A stretch of 64,000 nt of DNA from Limnanthes douglasii subsp. nivea. Taxonomy: Eukaryota > Streptophyta > Magnoliopsida > Brassicales > Limnanthaceae. This document shows positions 31,541-43,145 of the stretch, one piece after another. Position 1 is the first letter of the stretch, and every line of letters starts with the position of its first letter. A model generated the notes under the pieces. That model was not told the DNA's origin. It worked only from the letters and a program-made list of their open reading frames with translations, and did not search any database. The stretch covers positions 104,665,278 through 104,729,277 of the forward strand of contig JAUPFV010000003.1 in the NCBI GenBank assembly GCA_036936605.1. Direction: 5' to 3'. A program made the translations under genes and the position numbers.

Positions 31541-33227
31541 ATGCACGAAAACGGATCAGTGTCAGATCCGGAGCTCCGGTCACCTCTTCTCGCTGCAAGA
31601 AAACTCGAACCTGACTCCGTACCGGAGAAGCTATGCATCGACGATATGCTAACACAATACTGCGGCGAGTTCGGGAGGTGGCAAATAAGGAACTTCGTTT
31701 TAACGAGCCTGGCTTGGGCGTTAGAAGCGTTTCACACCATGGTTATGATTTTCGCCGACCAAGAACCCGAGTGGAGGTGCATCGGGTCGGGTTGCGATCC
31801 GACGGCGAAAAGCGTTTGCCGATTTGCACCGGGTTCGTGGGAGTGGGTCGGCGGCGTCGGAAGCTCGACGGTGGCGGAGTGGGGGTTGGTGTGTGGAGAT
31901 AAGTATAAAGTTGGGCTTGTGCAAGCGGTGTTTTTCGGCGGCTGCATGATCGGTGAGTCTTTAGTTTGGTTTTTTATAATTGTTCTGATTCTATTATGTT
32001 GTACATGTCTTTATGTTTTGAAACATTAGTGTTTAGCTGAACTAATTTTGTATTAAAATTTCAGGTGCAGGAGTATTCGGCCATCTATCAGACTCAAGAT
32101 TTGGAAGAAAAGGCTCTTTAATAGTAGTCTGCGTCATAAACGCCATCTGTGGTATATTGACAGCCTTTTCGCCAAACTACTTAACGTATCTACTTCTCCG
32201 GCTCCTGACCGGGTTCAGCACCGGCGGGGTCGGTCTCTGTGCCTTTGTCCTCGCCACCGAGCCAGTAGGACCCACAAAACGTGGAGTCGCAGCTATGTCC
32301 ACGTTCTATTTCTTCTCGGCCGGAATAGCCTTTTTGTCCCTCTTAGCACACATTTTCCGTTCTTGGCGAACACTTTACATCGTTTCTTCAGTTCCGTCTT
32401 TACTGTTTTTAATAATCGTGCTACCATTTATAGCCGAATCACCACGATGGTACCTTGTTAGAGGTAGAGTCATGGAAGCAATGAAGCTGATGCGAACAAT
32501 CGCGAAATCCAATGGTCAGTTTCTACCACAGGACGGGGTTATACTTGCACTCGATCAGGATTCAGATGATAATATCTCGTCTGACTTAGCAACAAAAGAA
32601 GCAAAATCAAGTTCTATCATCGACGTGATTCGCTCACCAATAACTCGTCTGCGTTTACTTTTAGCTTTAGCAATCAATTTTTTGTGTGCTGTCGGGTATT
32701 ACGGTCTCAGCTTAAATGCGGTCAACCTCGAAAACAACTTATATCTCAACGTCTGCCTAAACGCGGTAGCTGAAATGCCAGCATTTGCAATTACTGCAAT
32801 CCTATTAGACCGATTCGGACGAAAGCCGCTAACGATCGGGACACAACTCTTCAGTGGAGTATTCTGCTTTGCAGGAACTTTCATGGGCGGCCAGGGGATG
32901 TGGAAAATACTAAGAATGGTGTGCGGTATTTTCGGCATTTCCTGTATATCGGGGACGTATAACTTACTGTTTATATATACAGCTGAGCTTTTCCCTACCG
33001 TGGTGAGGAACACTGCGTTAGGAAGCACCACACAGGCATCTCAAATGGGTGCGATACTGGCACCCATTGTGGTGGTTTTGGGAGGTTGGTATCCGTTTGC
33101 GATTTTTGGGCTGTGCGGACTTATGGGTGGATTGCTGGCTTATTATTTGCCGGAGACGTTGAATCAGCGGTTGTATGATACTATGGATGGATTAGAGGAA
33201 GGGGAAAGTAATCGAGTATTGGTGTGA
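31541..33227 (+). CDS. OCT4: Organic cation/carnitine transporter, OCT4-like (copy 2)
   Basis: Exons 31541-31952 and 32065-33227 give 524 residues. It is very similar to copy 1 throughout, with the same intron position (G|GT within the glycine before AGVFGHLSD) but a 112-bp intron. Motifs are conserved: GHLSDSRFGRKGS, ESPRWYLVRGR, DRFGRKP, ELFPTVVRN. The most variable part is the cytoplasmic loop around QFLPQDGVILALDQDSDDN, which has one more residue than copy 1. Both copies are on the plus strand, so this is a tandem duplication now separated by 23 kb of transposons. Both frames are open, so both may be functional. Confidence 0.93.
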
Positions 33228-33397
33228 GAGAAGAGTTCTAATTGTTTTGGTTTTGTTTACTTTGTTTTTTTAATATTAATTTATATGTTGTGACCATTTG
33301 GCTTAACATTCAAGCTTTAGTCTAATAGCAATGTTCAGTATTCCATTTCCAGCAAATCAGCAGTTATTAATAACATAAACCATTGTGTACTGAGCAA

Positions 33398-33402
33398 ATC
33401 AG
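33398..33402. repeat. Target site duplication ATCAG (left) of the Copia element
   Basis: Matches ATCAG at 43796-43800. Confidence 0.85.
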
Positions 33403-34018
33403 TCTTGGAATATCGCCATTAAGTTGGACCGTCACATGTCTTATCGATGTATCGAACTATCGTTAATATTAGTCCAATAAAAGTAATCATAAAGAAAAGA
33501 ACGGACTAGTAGATAAAATATGTATCATGGAAATAATTGTATAGATAACAGGTTTAATTCCGAATACTGTGAAGGATTGGATTCGGAAATAAACAACTTA
33601 AGCAAAACGTAAAGTTTTTGGGTTATTTTGTAAAACAAAATAATACCGGGTTATGGTCCCTAAGGGTGGCAATTTAATAGGGACTGGTCTTCATTAAGTA
33701 ACCGTCTGGAAGTTACAAACGGTTAAAAGAGAAGAACCGTATTCTCACTTGAGACACAAGATAAAATACAGAGAGAAAAATCTTTTAAGAAAAACAAATT
33801 GATTCTTCCTTCGAATCAATTACAAAAGTGTGTTTTGGTTGTCATCTCTTAGAAGAATCAATAACCTAGCAAAGGATCACGGATCATCCGCTTCAAGTCG
33901 GGAATCTGAAGATCAAAGAATGTCTACATCCTGTAAGTATTTATTCCGCATTATTACAGGATGATTTAATTTCATGGTTCAATAAGTTAAGTAAGAAATC
34001 CGTAGAGAATTTCTTACA
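33403..34018 (+). repeat. 5' LTR of the Copia element, TATA region deleted
   Basis: 616 bp against 650 bp for the 3' LTR. The missing ~35 bp (after CTCACTT near 33750) contain CTATATAAG in the other LTR. The first dinucleotide is TC rather than TG. Confidence 0.92.
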
Positions 34019-34020
34019 AG

Positions 34021-34037
34021 TGGTATCAGAGCCACCA
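34021..34037 (+). other. Primer binding site, first copy
   Basis: TGGTATCAGAGCCACCA, complementary in type to initiator tRNA-Met, three bases after the LTR. Confidence 0.9.
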
Positions 34038-34264
34038 ACAAATTGATTCTTCCTTCGAATCAATTACAAAAGTGTGTTTTGGTTGCCATCTCTTAGAAGA
34101 ATCAATAACCTAGCAAAGGATCACGGATCATCCGCTTCAAGTCAGGAATCTGAAGATCAAAGAATGTCTACATCCTTTAAGTATTTATTCCGCATTATTA
34201 CAGGATGATTTAATTTCATGGTTCAATAAGTTAAGTAAGAAATACGTAGAGAATTTCTTACAAG

Positions 34265-34281
34265 TGGTATCAGAGCCACCA
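34265..34281 (+). other. Primer binding site, second copy
   Basis: Exact repeat of the first site, 244 bases downstream. Confidence 0.9.
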
Positions 34282-34583
34282 TGAAGTTAACTTCTTAAAT
34301 TTTTAGATTCTCAGTTCATGATATTTGATATTTGGTTATTTGCTGGTTAAAAATACGTATTTATGAGTATTTGAATTGATTTGATAGTCAATTAAAAGCA
34401 TCTTTAAAAATAAGATAGAGAAAATTGTTAGCCTCCTCTCAATTGACATCCATCTGCTCACTCTAATGAGGTTGGGGCTGCCTGATCTCTAGAGCCTTTA
34501 CAGCGGATCTATCTGATCTCGACCATCCTGCATTGTTCCTTAGCGCCACTCCAAACAAGTACCACCGTCTTGATACACTCCAA

Positions 34584-34690
34584 TCAAGCCACACTGCTTG
34601 ATGAGCAACGGACACTCCAAACGAGGATCTCTCCAATCAAGCCACAGTGCTTGATGAGCCTCAAATCAAGCCACACTGCTTGATAAGCCA
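34584..34690 (-). repeat. Repeated CAAGCCACACTGCTTGATGAGC in the leader
   Basis: Three copies of a 22-25-bp unit with its own CAAGC...GCTTG inverse pairing lie downstream (minus strand) of LTR-b and its primer site. Confidence 0.75.
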
Positions 34691-34812
34691 CGGGCACTCC
34701 AAACAAGGATCTTGAGCATGGCTACTAATTCATCTTGTTCGACTAATGAGAATTTCACCCACATCACCCACCACATCGCGTACTGTCTGGGTCTGGAGCT
34801 CTGATACCACTT

Positions 34813-35464
34813 TGACAAGAAATAGAAGCACAAACGAAATCTTATTTCTTGTATCAAGTATGATAGAGATAACGATCTCAAACAAAATATCAAGTCTGAA
34901 TGAAATAAACGCAAACAACACAGAACACTTTTTACGTGGAAAACCTTCCCAGTGTAGGAAGTAAAAACCATGGGACTGATTTCGGAGTCCAACCAAATAT
35001 TCACTATCAGAAGATGGGTTACAAAACTATTCTCTAGATAAAACTAGAGCATACGCCACAAGAAGTATGACAACTTCATACACAACTCCAATACACAAGA
35101 TAATGAACCAAAATCAGAAAACTCACTGAAATATCCCCAAAACGCAGTTAGAAGAAGATGATCGAAAAACACACTTAGATGACTCCAAATCAAAAACCCT
35201 CTGGACAGATTGTAGAGGACAAGTAGACGAGCCTTCTCACCAAAATTGAAGCCGATTGGACAACCGGAGACAGTCCGATTGAAAGCACAAAGTTCCGCCT
35301 CGAATCACCTTTTTCTCTAAAAAAACTGCACTATAGAATATGATGCTAATTTCCGAAAGACACTGTATAAATATATATTTATACATAAACCAAAATCCTA
35401 TGTGTTATCCAAATTGGGCTTTGCCCATATGATAATTGGACTCCCACATAGGAAGAGCCCAACA
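34813..35464 (-). repeat. LTR-b of the chimeric Copia (652 bp)
   Basis: On the minus strand it starts TGTTGGGCTCTTCC and ends TTTCTTGTCA. It is preceded by the polypurine tract GAGGGGGAGATT and followed by GTGGTATCAGAGCTCC, so this LTR has internal sequence on both sides. Confidence 0.85.
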
Positions 35465-35480
35465 AATCTCCCCCTCACGA

Positions 35481-36811
35481 CTATGTGGGAGGATTCGTCA
35501 TCCCGGCGATCAATCTACAATGTTCAAGCTTTCCCCTAGGCAAAGCCTTTGTCATCATGTCAGACCCATTATCATTTGTATGAACTTTATCAACCTCCAT
35601 TAGTTTAGCATCAAGAATATCTCGAATCCAATGATATCTCACATCAATATGTTTCGACTTTGAGTGAAATGACGAATTCTTCACGAGATGAATAGCACTC
35701 TGATTATCACATAACAGTACATACCTGTGTTTCTCAAATCCAAGTTCTTTCAAGAACTTCTTCATCCATAGTAGCTCTTTACTCGATTCTGTCACTGCAA
35801 TAAATTCAGCTTCTGTCGTTGAAAGGGCAACACACTTTTGTAGTCTTGATTTCCATGAAACAGCGCCACCACAAAAGTTAATCAAATATCCAGAAGTAGA
35901 CTTGCGAGTATCGACATCTCCAGCCAAGTCTGAATCAGAATAAGCCAACAACTCAAGTTTATTCATCCCAAAACTGAGCTTCAAATTAGAGGTTCCTCGC
36001 AGATACCTCATAATCCATTTCACGGCTTCCCAATGCTCTCTACCTGGGTTTGACAAAAATCTGCTCACAACACAAACACTATGAGCTAAGTCATGACGAG
36101 TACATACCATGGCATACATGAGACTTCCAACTGCAGATGCATATGGAATATTAGCCATGTCTCTATTTTCTTCATTAGTTGAAGGACATTGTTTCTTGCT
36201 TAACTTGAAGTGACCGGAAAGTGGTGAGCTAACCAATTTAGCTTTGTCCATATTAAACTTCTGAAGAATTTTCTCAATGTATTTTTCTTGTGATAAGAAC
36301 AACTTATTCAAGTCTCTGTCTCTAGTAATTTGAATGCCGAGACTCTGCTTTGCTGGACCTAAATCTTTCATTGCGAAAGACTTACTTAACTGTTTCTTCA
36401 AAGAATCAATCCACGAAGTATTCTTCCCAACAATAAGCATATCATCCACGTAAAGTAAGAGAACAATAAAATCGGCATCGCAAAATTTCTTCACAAATAC
36501 ACAATTATCAGAAGAAGTCTTCTTGTAGTCCTGCTCCCCCATAACTGACATGAACTTCTTATACCACTGCCTCGGAGCTTGCTTCAAACCATATAGACTC
36601 TTTTTCAGTCTGCATACATAATCTTCTTTTCCTTCAACCACAAAACCTTCAGGTTGTTTCATAAAAATTTCTTCTTCCAAGTCACCATGCAAGAATGCTG
36701 TTTTACATTCATTTGCTCAATTTCCAAGTCTAGACTCACTGCAATGCCTAGAACCACACGAATAGAAGACATTTTTACAACTGGAGAAAATATTTCATCA
36801 AAATCAATACC
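35481..36811 (-). pseudogene. Copia reverse transcriptase and RNase H fragment
   Basis: Minus strand. The RT C-terminal half has LKKSLYGLKQAPRQWYKKF and YVDDMLIVG. RNase H has AYSDSDLAGD, STTEAEFIAV, CDNQSAI and KHIDVRYHWI. The frame from 36692 to 35481 is open (403 residues). The RT begins abruptly at [12 protein letters not shown], joined to a primer-site leader instead of integrase. It cannot act as a full polyprotein. Confidence 0.9.
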
Positions 36812-36842
36812 GTACTGTCTGGGCCTGGAGCTCTGATACCAC

Positions 36843-37621
36843 ATGTTGGATTTCCCAAAATTATTCTTTTTTCTCAACTTAGGACAAAATTTCTTAGTGT
36901 GCCCGATCTCATGACAGTAGTAGCACTCCCAATCTGCAAATTTATTAGACTTGTTCCGACTCTTGCTTCTACTTTTACCTCTAGTTTTCCAACCGCGATT
37001 TTCATTTCTACCACGTTTCTCAATGACTAGAGTTTCTGAATGTGAAGATAAGCCAACTGTTTTTCTTCTCATATCTTCATTCAACACACTACTTTTAGCT
37101 AATGCCATTGAGATATTGCCTTCATGAGCTGAATTAGAAAGAGACATTCTGAAAGTATCCCATGAGTCTGGCAGCGAACCAAGCAACCATAACGCCAAAA
37201 CCTCGTCATCAAATTTGATACCCATAGCAGCCAACTGATTAATCAAGCCTTGAAAGGTATTCAAGTGATCTGTAAGAGGTGATCCATCTTGATACCTTAA
37301 ATACATCAACTGTTTGAACAAAAGTAACTTACTATTTCCTGTCTTCCGAGCATATAACTCCTCAAGTTTACTCCACAATTTCCTTGCATCTGTTTCGTCT
37401 ACAACATGATTCAACACATTATCATCAACCCATTGCCGAATAAAGCCACAAACCTGCCGGTGAATAATTATCCATTCTGCATCAGACTTATCTTTAGGTT
37501 TTTCATCACCGAACACTGGTAAATGAAAACTTTTAACATAAAGAAGATCTTCCATCTTCGATTTCCATATATGATAATTTGAACCATTCATCGTCACCAT
37601 TATGCTTGTATTCACCTCCAT
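36843..37621 (-). pseudogene. Copia Gag fragment
   Basis: Starts at ATG 37621 with [18 protein letters not shown], the usual Copia Gag opening. The helical Gag domain runs to [19 protein letters not shown] and is followed by a basic Arg/Ser/Lys region and a CCHC knuckle ([14 protein letters not shown]). The frame runs through the primer-like sequence into RT, an accidental fusion that lacks protease and integrase. Confidence 0.88.
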
Positions 37622-37768
37622 ATTTGATACAAGACAAGTACACAACCACTCGCTCAGATACCACATGTTGGGAATATGGGGTCACCATTATGCTTGTATT
37701 CACCTCCATATTTGATACAAGACAAGTACACAACCACTCGCTCAGATACCACATGTTGGGAATATGGG
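37593..37768 (-). repeat. 88-bp tandem duplication at the LTR-a / primer-site junction
   Basis: 37593-37680 and 37681-37768 are identical by eye. Each spans the start of gag, TGGTATCTGAGCG and the last bases of LTR-a. Confidence 0.95.
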
Positions 37769-37990
37769 GTCCGGTCCGCATATTCCTCCTCCATATATAA
37801 GTAAGAACACAACCGATCTCAACACTAGTATGATATTGTCCATTTTGGCACCCGAAGGCCCTCACGGCTTTGTATTTGGTCCACTACCAAAAGGCCTCAT
37901 ACTAGTTGAGATATGTTCTCACTTATATACCATTGATCCTTCCCATGTTTTACCGATGTGGGATGTGGAACTTTGGTTGCTACCCTAACA
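37754..37990 (-). repeat. LTR-a of the chimeric Copia (237 bp)
   Basis: On the minus strand TGTTAGGGTAGC...ATTCCCAACA, followed by the primer site TGGTATCTGAGCG. It contains TATATAAG. Confidence 0.75.
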
Positions 37991-38711
37991 ATATCTACAC
38001 ACGTAAATTGGATACATATTATATCATTGAAGTTTGTTATATATATAAATATATATTATAGTATATATATATATATATATATGAATAAGTGTTATATATA
38101 TAAATAATTATTATATTATAATATATATATTAAGAATTATATCCTAATATAATTATATATGTATTATAATATAATAAATTTAAGGTGTAAATTTAATTTG
38201 ATTAAATTATACTTCGACTACGAAATAGTTTGGACATTAAGTAAGGTAGTCGTATAGTATTTTTCGAAATAATTAGCATGTTTTAAGTTGTCCGAACTTC
38301 GGTAAATAATTAATGATTCAATATATCGCCAAAGTGATCCCTATTGCTGAATTAATTATTTTAGAATTTTGACAAGTCTTTGATTGACAAGTATGTAAAT
38401 TTTAATCGGCCCAAAGAAAGTTTAAGGTTTGACATAGTTAATCTTAGACACGAGATAGTTATTTGTGAATTGATCATTAAGAAAATTGAACTATGAAAAT
38501 CGGCCCAAAGGAAGATTTTCTTAATTAAGTCAATTGGTAAGATCAACATTAATTATGCTCAAACTCATACATATACAAATTAATATGCTTGCCCAAAGGT
38601 ATCTTATTGATGTTGTAAGAGTATGTTTTATTATGCTATGTTTATTTGTTAAATACTATGGAGATTATATGTTAAGTGATGTTTTTGGCTATTTATTGTT
38701 TGTTGTTTGTT
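37991..38711. other. Leader region of the plus-strand Copia
   Basis: AT-repeat-rich (38041-38130) and then a stretch with two CGGCCCAAAGRAAG copies. No coding sequence was recognised. Confidence 0.5.
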
Positions 38712-41700
38712 ATGTTAGCAAATTCGTATCTCTATAACCTGGAAGGCAAAAAGGCACCCATACTTAATGGGAGCAACTTTGAGCTGTGGAAAGAAGATAT
38801 GTTGCTGCACTTGATGTGTCATGATTACGACTTAGCATTAAGGGTCGATGAACCTAAACCTCTGACTGATGACAACTCTCCTATGGAGAAGAAAGAGTCA
38901 GAGGCGTGGGAAAAGTCGAACAGGATAAGTCTAGGGATCATGAAGCAAGCGATTCCATTAGCATTCCGTGGTGCAGTTCCACCTGAGATCACTAATGCAA
39001 AAATGTTTCTCGAATAGGTAGAGAAATGTTTTTCCAAGAACGATAAAGTAGAGATTAAGACGCTGCTTATTAAGCTAGCCTCTATGAAATATCGTGGCAA
39101 AGGGATTGTTCGTGAGCACATCTTGGAAATGTCAAACATCGCTTCCAAACTGAAAGCATTTAAGATTGACCTCCCCGAAGATTTTGTGGTAATCTTTTCT
39201 TTTCACTCTTTCCCTCCTCAGTATAAGAACTTTGAAACTTCTTATAACTGTCAGCGCGAGAAATGGACTCTCAACGAGCTCATCTCTCAAGCAGCGCAAG
39301 AGGAGGAAAATATGAAGCAAGAACATCCAGAAGTGCAAATGGTGAAAGCTCAAGCGGATAAGGGAATTAAGAGAAAGTATGAAGGTTCAGATGCACATGC
39401 ATCCGGTTCGGGACAAAAGAAGCATAAGGGTACGTCTGGTAAAGGGCGTTGCTTCCATTGTAAGAAACCGGGGCACTTTAAGAAAGAATGTGAAAAATGG
39501 AGGGCTATGACGAAAGCCAAAGGTATTTTCACTTCTATGGTCTGTTCTCAGATCAATTTAGTTTCAGTGCCGAGAAATACTTGGTGGGTTGATACAGTAG
39601 TAACAACTCATGTTTGTATTTCTTTGCAGGGTATGATAAGAAACCGAAGCCTGAGTGATAGTGAAACATCCATCTATCCAGCTGATGGCAGTTCGTGTTT
39701 AGTTCATTCTATTTGTGATTTTCGTTTGTTGCTTATCAGTGGACATTTTTTGTATTTAAAAGACGTATTGTATGTACCTTCTTTTCGAAGGAACCTAATT
39801 TCATTTCCGTTGTTGGACAAATTAAGTTATTCTTGTCTATTTGGAAATGAAAGTTTATGTCTTTATTTACATGGTAATGTTGTTGGTTCTGGAAACTTAA
39901 TAGCAAATGATAACTTGTATTTATTGGATACTATAAAGGATCACAAAGAGATAATGAATGTAGATCTACCTGGAAAACTAAATTTTAAAATGGAAAAATC
40001 AGCAAAACTTTGGCACAAACGATTAGGTCACATTTCTAGAAATAGAATTGAAAAGCTTGTTTCAGAAGGTTTATTAAGTGAACTGGATTTTTCGGACTTC
40101 AACGTTTGCGTTGAATGTATAAAAGGAAAACAGACCAAAGTGAAACGATTAGATGCATACAGAGTGAAAGGGGTCTTGGATTTGATACATACAGATATTT
40201 GCGGTCCGTTCCCTACAGCATCATGGAACGGCCAACGATATTTTGTATCTTTCATTGACGACTTTTCACGATATGGGTATCTATATCTCATTCACGGAAA
40301 ATTGGAGGCCATTGACAAGTTCAAAGTCTTTAAGACCGAAGTTGAAAAACAACTTGGTAAAGACATTAAGTGCGTCAGATCGGACCGTGGTGATGAATAC
40401 TACGGGAGATATGATGGTTCAGGTGAACAACGCCATGGATCGTTTGCAAAGTTCCTAGAAGAGTGTGGCATAGTCCCTCAGTATACAATGCCGGGTTTGC
40501 CCAACATGAATGGAGTATCTGAGAGACGAAACCGTACATTGAAGGATATGGTAAGAAGTATGATTAGTCATTCAACATTACATATATCACTCTGGGGAGA
40601 AGCAATAAAATGTGCGGCCTACCTACTTAATAGAGTTCTGACGAAAGCAACTACTAAGACACCGTATGAACTTTGGACTGGGCGTAAACCTAGTTTAAAA
40701 CATTTACATGTTTGGGGATGTCCAGCTGAAGCGAAGCCTTATAGGCTGAATGAAAAGAAATTGGACTCCAAAACGGTTAGTAGTTATTTCATCGGATATC
40801 CCGAGCATTGTAGGGGTTTTAAGTTTTATGATCCTTCCACAAAGAATATATTTGAGACGGGTACAACGAAATTCTTTGAGGATATAGAGTTTGGGGGAAG
40901 AATTTAGTAACGAACATTCATTTTGAGGAAGAATCAATAGAGATTGATGAAGGTTCTAACAATGATACTATAGTGTCAGATAATATGGTAATTAGAAGGC
41001 CAATCATCACTTCAGATTTGTTAGAACATATAGATACTCAAGATGATGTTAATCTTCCTATGGATGTTGTTCCAATGGAGCAAAATAAAGTTGTTCAAGA
41101 AGAACAAACTCTACCTCCTCAAGAAGTTCAAGTGCAAAATGAAGAAATTATGTCTTTGCGTAGATCTACTAGAGAAAGAAAGAGTGCTATATCTTCAGAC
41201 TATATAGTGTATCTTCAAGAACATGAAGAATTTTATGGTTCAACAGAAAACGATCCTTTAAGTGTTCGTGAAGCCATGAAAAGTTCTGATTCTCACTTAT
41301 GGATTAAAGCAATGAACGAAGAGTTTAAATCAATGCAAGATAACGCGGTATGGGAGCTTGTTCCATTACCTGAATGAAAGAAGCTGATTGGTTGTAAATG
41401 GATTTTTTTAAATCAAACGGGATTCTAAGGGTAATGTGGAGAGGCATAAAGCGCGACTTGTAGCTAAGGGTTTTACTCAACGTGAAGGGATTGACTTTAA
41501 AGAAACCTTCTCTCCAGTTTCTTCGAAGGATTATTTTCGGGCAATCATGGCATTAGTTGTACACTTCGACCTTGAGCTCCATCAAATGGATATAAAGACC
41601 GCTTTTCTTAATGGAGAAATTGAGGAAACGATCTATATGTTACAACCTGAAAGCTTTGTCTCTGGTGATCCAAAGTCGACGGTATGCAAACTGAAGAAAT

Positions 41701-42723
41701 CTATTTATGGTCTTAAGCAAGCGTCTCGACAGTGGTATCACAAATTCCTTGAAGTTATTGTCTCATTTGGTTTCGAGATAAATTCAGTGGAGGATTGTGT
41801 GTATCAAAAGTTCAGTGGGAGTAAATTCATATTTCTAGTGCTGTATGTTGATGACATATTATTGGCTACGAACGATAAAGAATTGTTACATACGACCAAG
41901 AAATTTCTTTCGGACAAATTCGATATGAAAGATCTTGGTGATGCATCATTTGTGTTAGGAATTCAAATTCATAGGAATCGATCCCATGGAATTTTGAGTT
42001 TATCACAAAAGGCGTATATTGAGAGTATGTTACAACGTTACGGGATGGCTAACAGCAAAGAAAAGGAAACCCCTATATCAAAAGGTGAAAAGTTTAGCCT
42101 TAAGCAATGCCCAAAGACAAAACTTGAGATTGAGGAAATGCAAAAGGTTCCATATGCTTCGACTGTTGGAAGTCTGATGTATGCTCAAGTTTGTACACGG
42201 CCAGATATTTCTTTTGTGGTGGGTGTGTTAGGGAGATACGTAAGTAATCCGGGGATGGAACACTAGAAAGCAGTCAAAAGAGTTCTCCGGTATTTGCAAC
42301 AAACAAAACATCACAGGTTAACATATAAGAAGTCGGATAAACTGGAGGTCATAGGGTATTCCGACTCGGATTTCGCTGGATGTGAGGATTCTCGTCGTTC
42401 AACCTCAGGAATTATATTCCTTTTAGTGGGAGGTGCAATATCATGGAAAAGTGTTAAACAAACACTCATTGCATCTTCCACTATGGCTGCGGAATTTGTT
42501 GCTTGTTTCGAGGCATCCAATCAGGCGCTTTGGCTGCGAAATTTTGTCACGGGACTGCGAATCGTAGAGGGGATAGAAAGAGAGAGTACAGAGTGGTCAA
42601 ATTAGTGTGGAGCACATAGGGACAAACTCGATGTTAGCATATCCTCTTACGAAGGCATTAGTACCTAAAGTTTTTATTGAACACACCATTAACATGGGTG
42701 TTGTGTACTTAGAGGATTATTAG
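38712..42723 (+). pseudogene. Copia gag-pol of the plus-strand element, broken
   Basis: Gag begins at about 38712 (ILNGSNFELWKEDMLLHL); the zinc knuckle is [14 protein letters not shown] at about 39450. The protease site is altered ([10 protein letters not shown], the Asp-Ser-Gly box lost). Integrase has the HHCC end ([24 protein letters not shown]) and [30 protein letters not shown] has FLNGEIEETIYM and VLYVDDILLA; RNase H has YSDSDFAGCEDSRRST and AEFVACFEASNQ. Breaks: TAG 39015-39017, frameshift near 40900, TGA 41375-41377, frameshift near 41405, TAG 42264-42266 and a deletion near 42575-42600. The closest type is TNT1-like Copia. Confidence 0.93.
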
Positions 42724-43134
42724 TTTTAATGGGAGTTTGTATTAAGCTATTAAATTTGTTTGTATTATGATATTCGCGAACTTAAGGTCATTGATGCAAA
42801 CATATTTATATATAAGTTTTCAGTGTGCTCTTGTATTTGATTATTCGTACTCTGCTGTAAGTAGACCTCCAATTAAGTGGGACTTGTTAAGAATAGATAT
42901 GTAAGATTACATTTCATATTATTCTTATGTTATGCACCATGATAGATCCATGTAGTTGATTGTTGCGATATCATGATTACTGATGCATCTATTTGCGGCT
43001 TGAAATGCATTGATAATGACTTTAGTCCTATGTCGTTAATGGTCATTTACGGGATTGTTAAGGTTATCTATGTGACGATAGAAATTAAGAACGTTCATTA
43101 AGTGGATGCATCTTATAGTAGCATATGATGATCC

Positions 43135-43145
43135 AAGTGGGAGAT
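43135..43145 (+). other. Polypurine tract of the Copia element
   Basis: AAGTGGGAGAT directly before the 3' LTR. Confidence 0.8.

Larger units (their letters stand above)
33795..34282 (+). repeat. 244-bp tandem duplication of LTR end plus primer site
   Basis: 33795-34038 and 34039-34282 are nearly identical. Each carries the last ~224 bp of the LTR and a complete primer binding site. Confidence 0.95.
34426..37990 (-). mobile_element. Chimeric minus-strand Copia block nested in the plus-strand Copia
   Basis: Minus-strand order: LTR-a (37990-37754), primer site, gag (37621-36843), a second primer-site/leader sequence (36842-36812), RT and RNase H (36811-35481), polypurine tract, LTR-b (35464-34813), a further primer site and leader to about 34426. 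Protease and integrase are missing, and the two LTRs are unrelated in length (237 and 652 bp). No target duplication was found, so the outer limits are approximate. Confidence 0.78.

Noticed and set aside
37579..37988. Plus-strand frames around the nested Copia end
   Set aside because: They result from the 88-bp duplication and LTR sequence; no protein motif.
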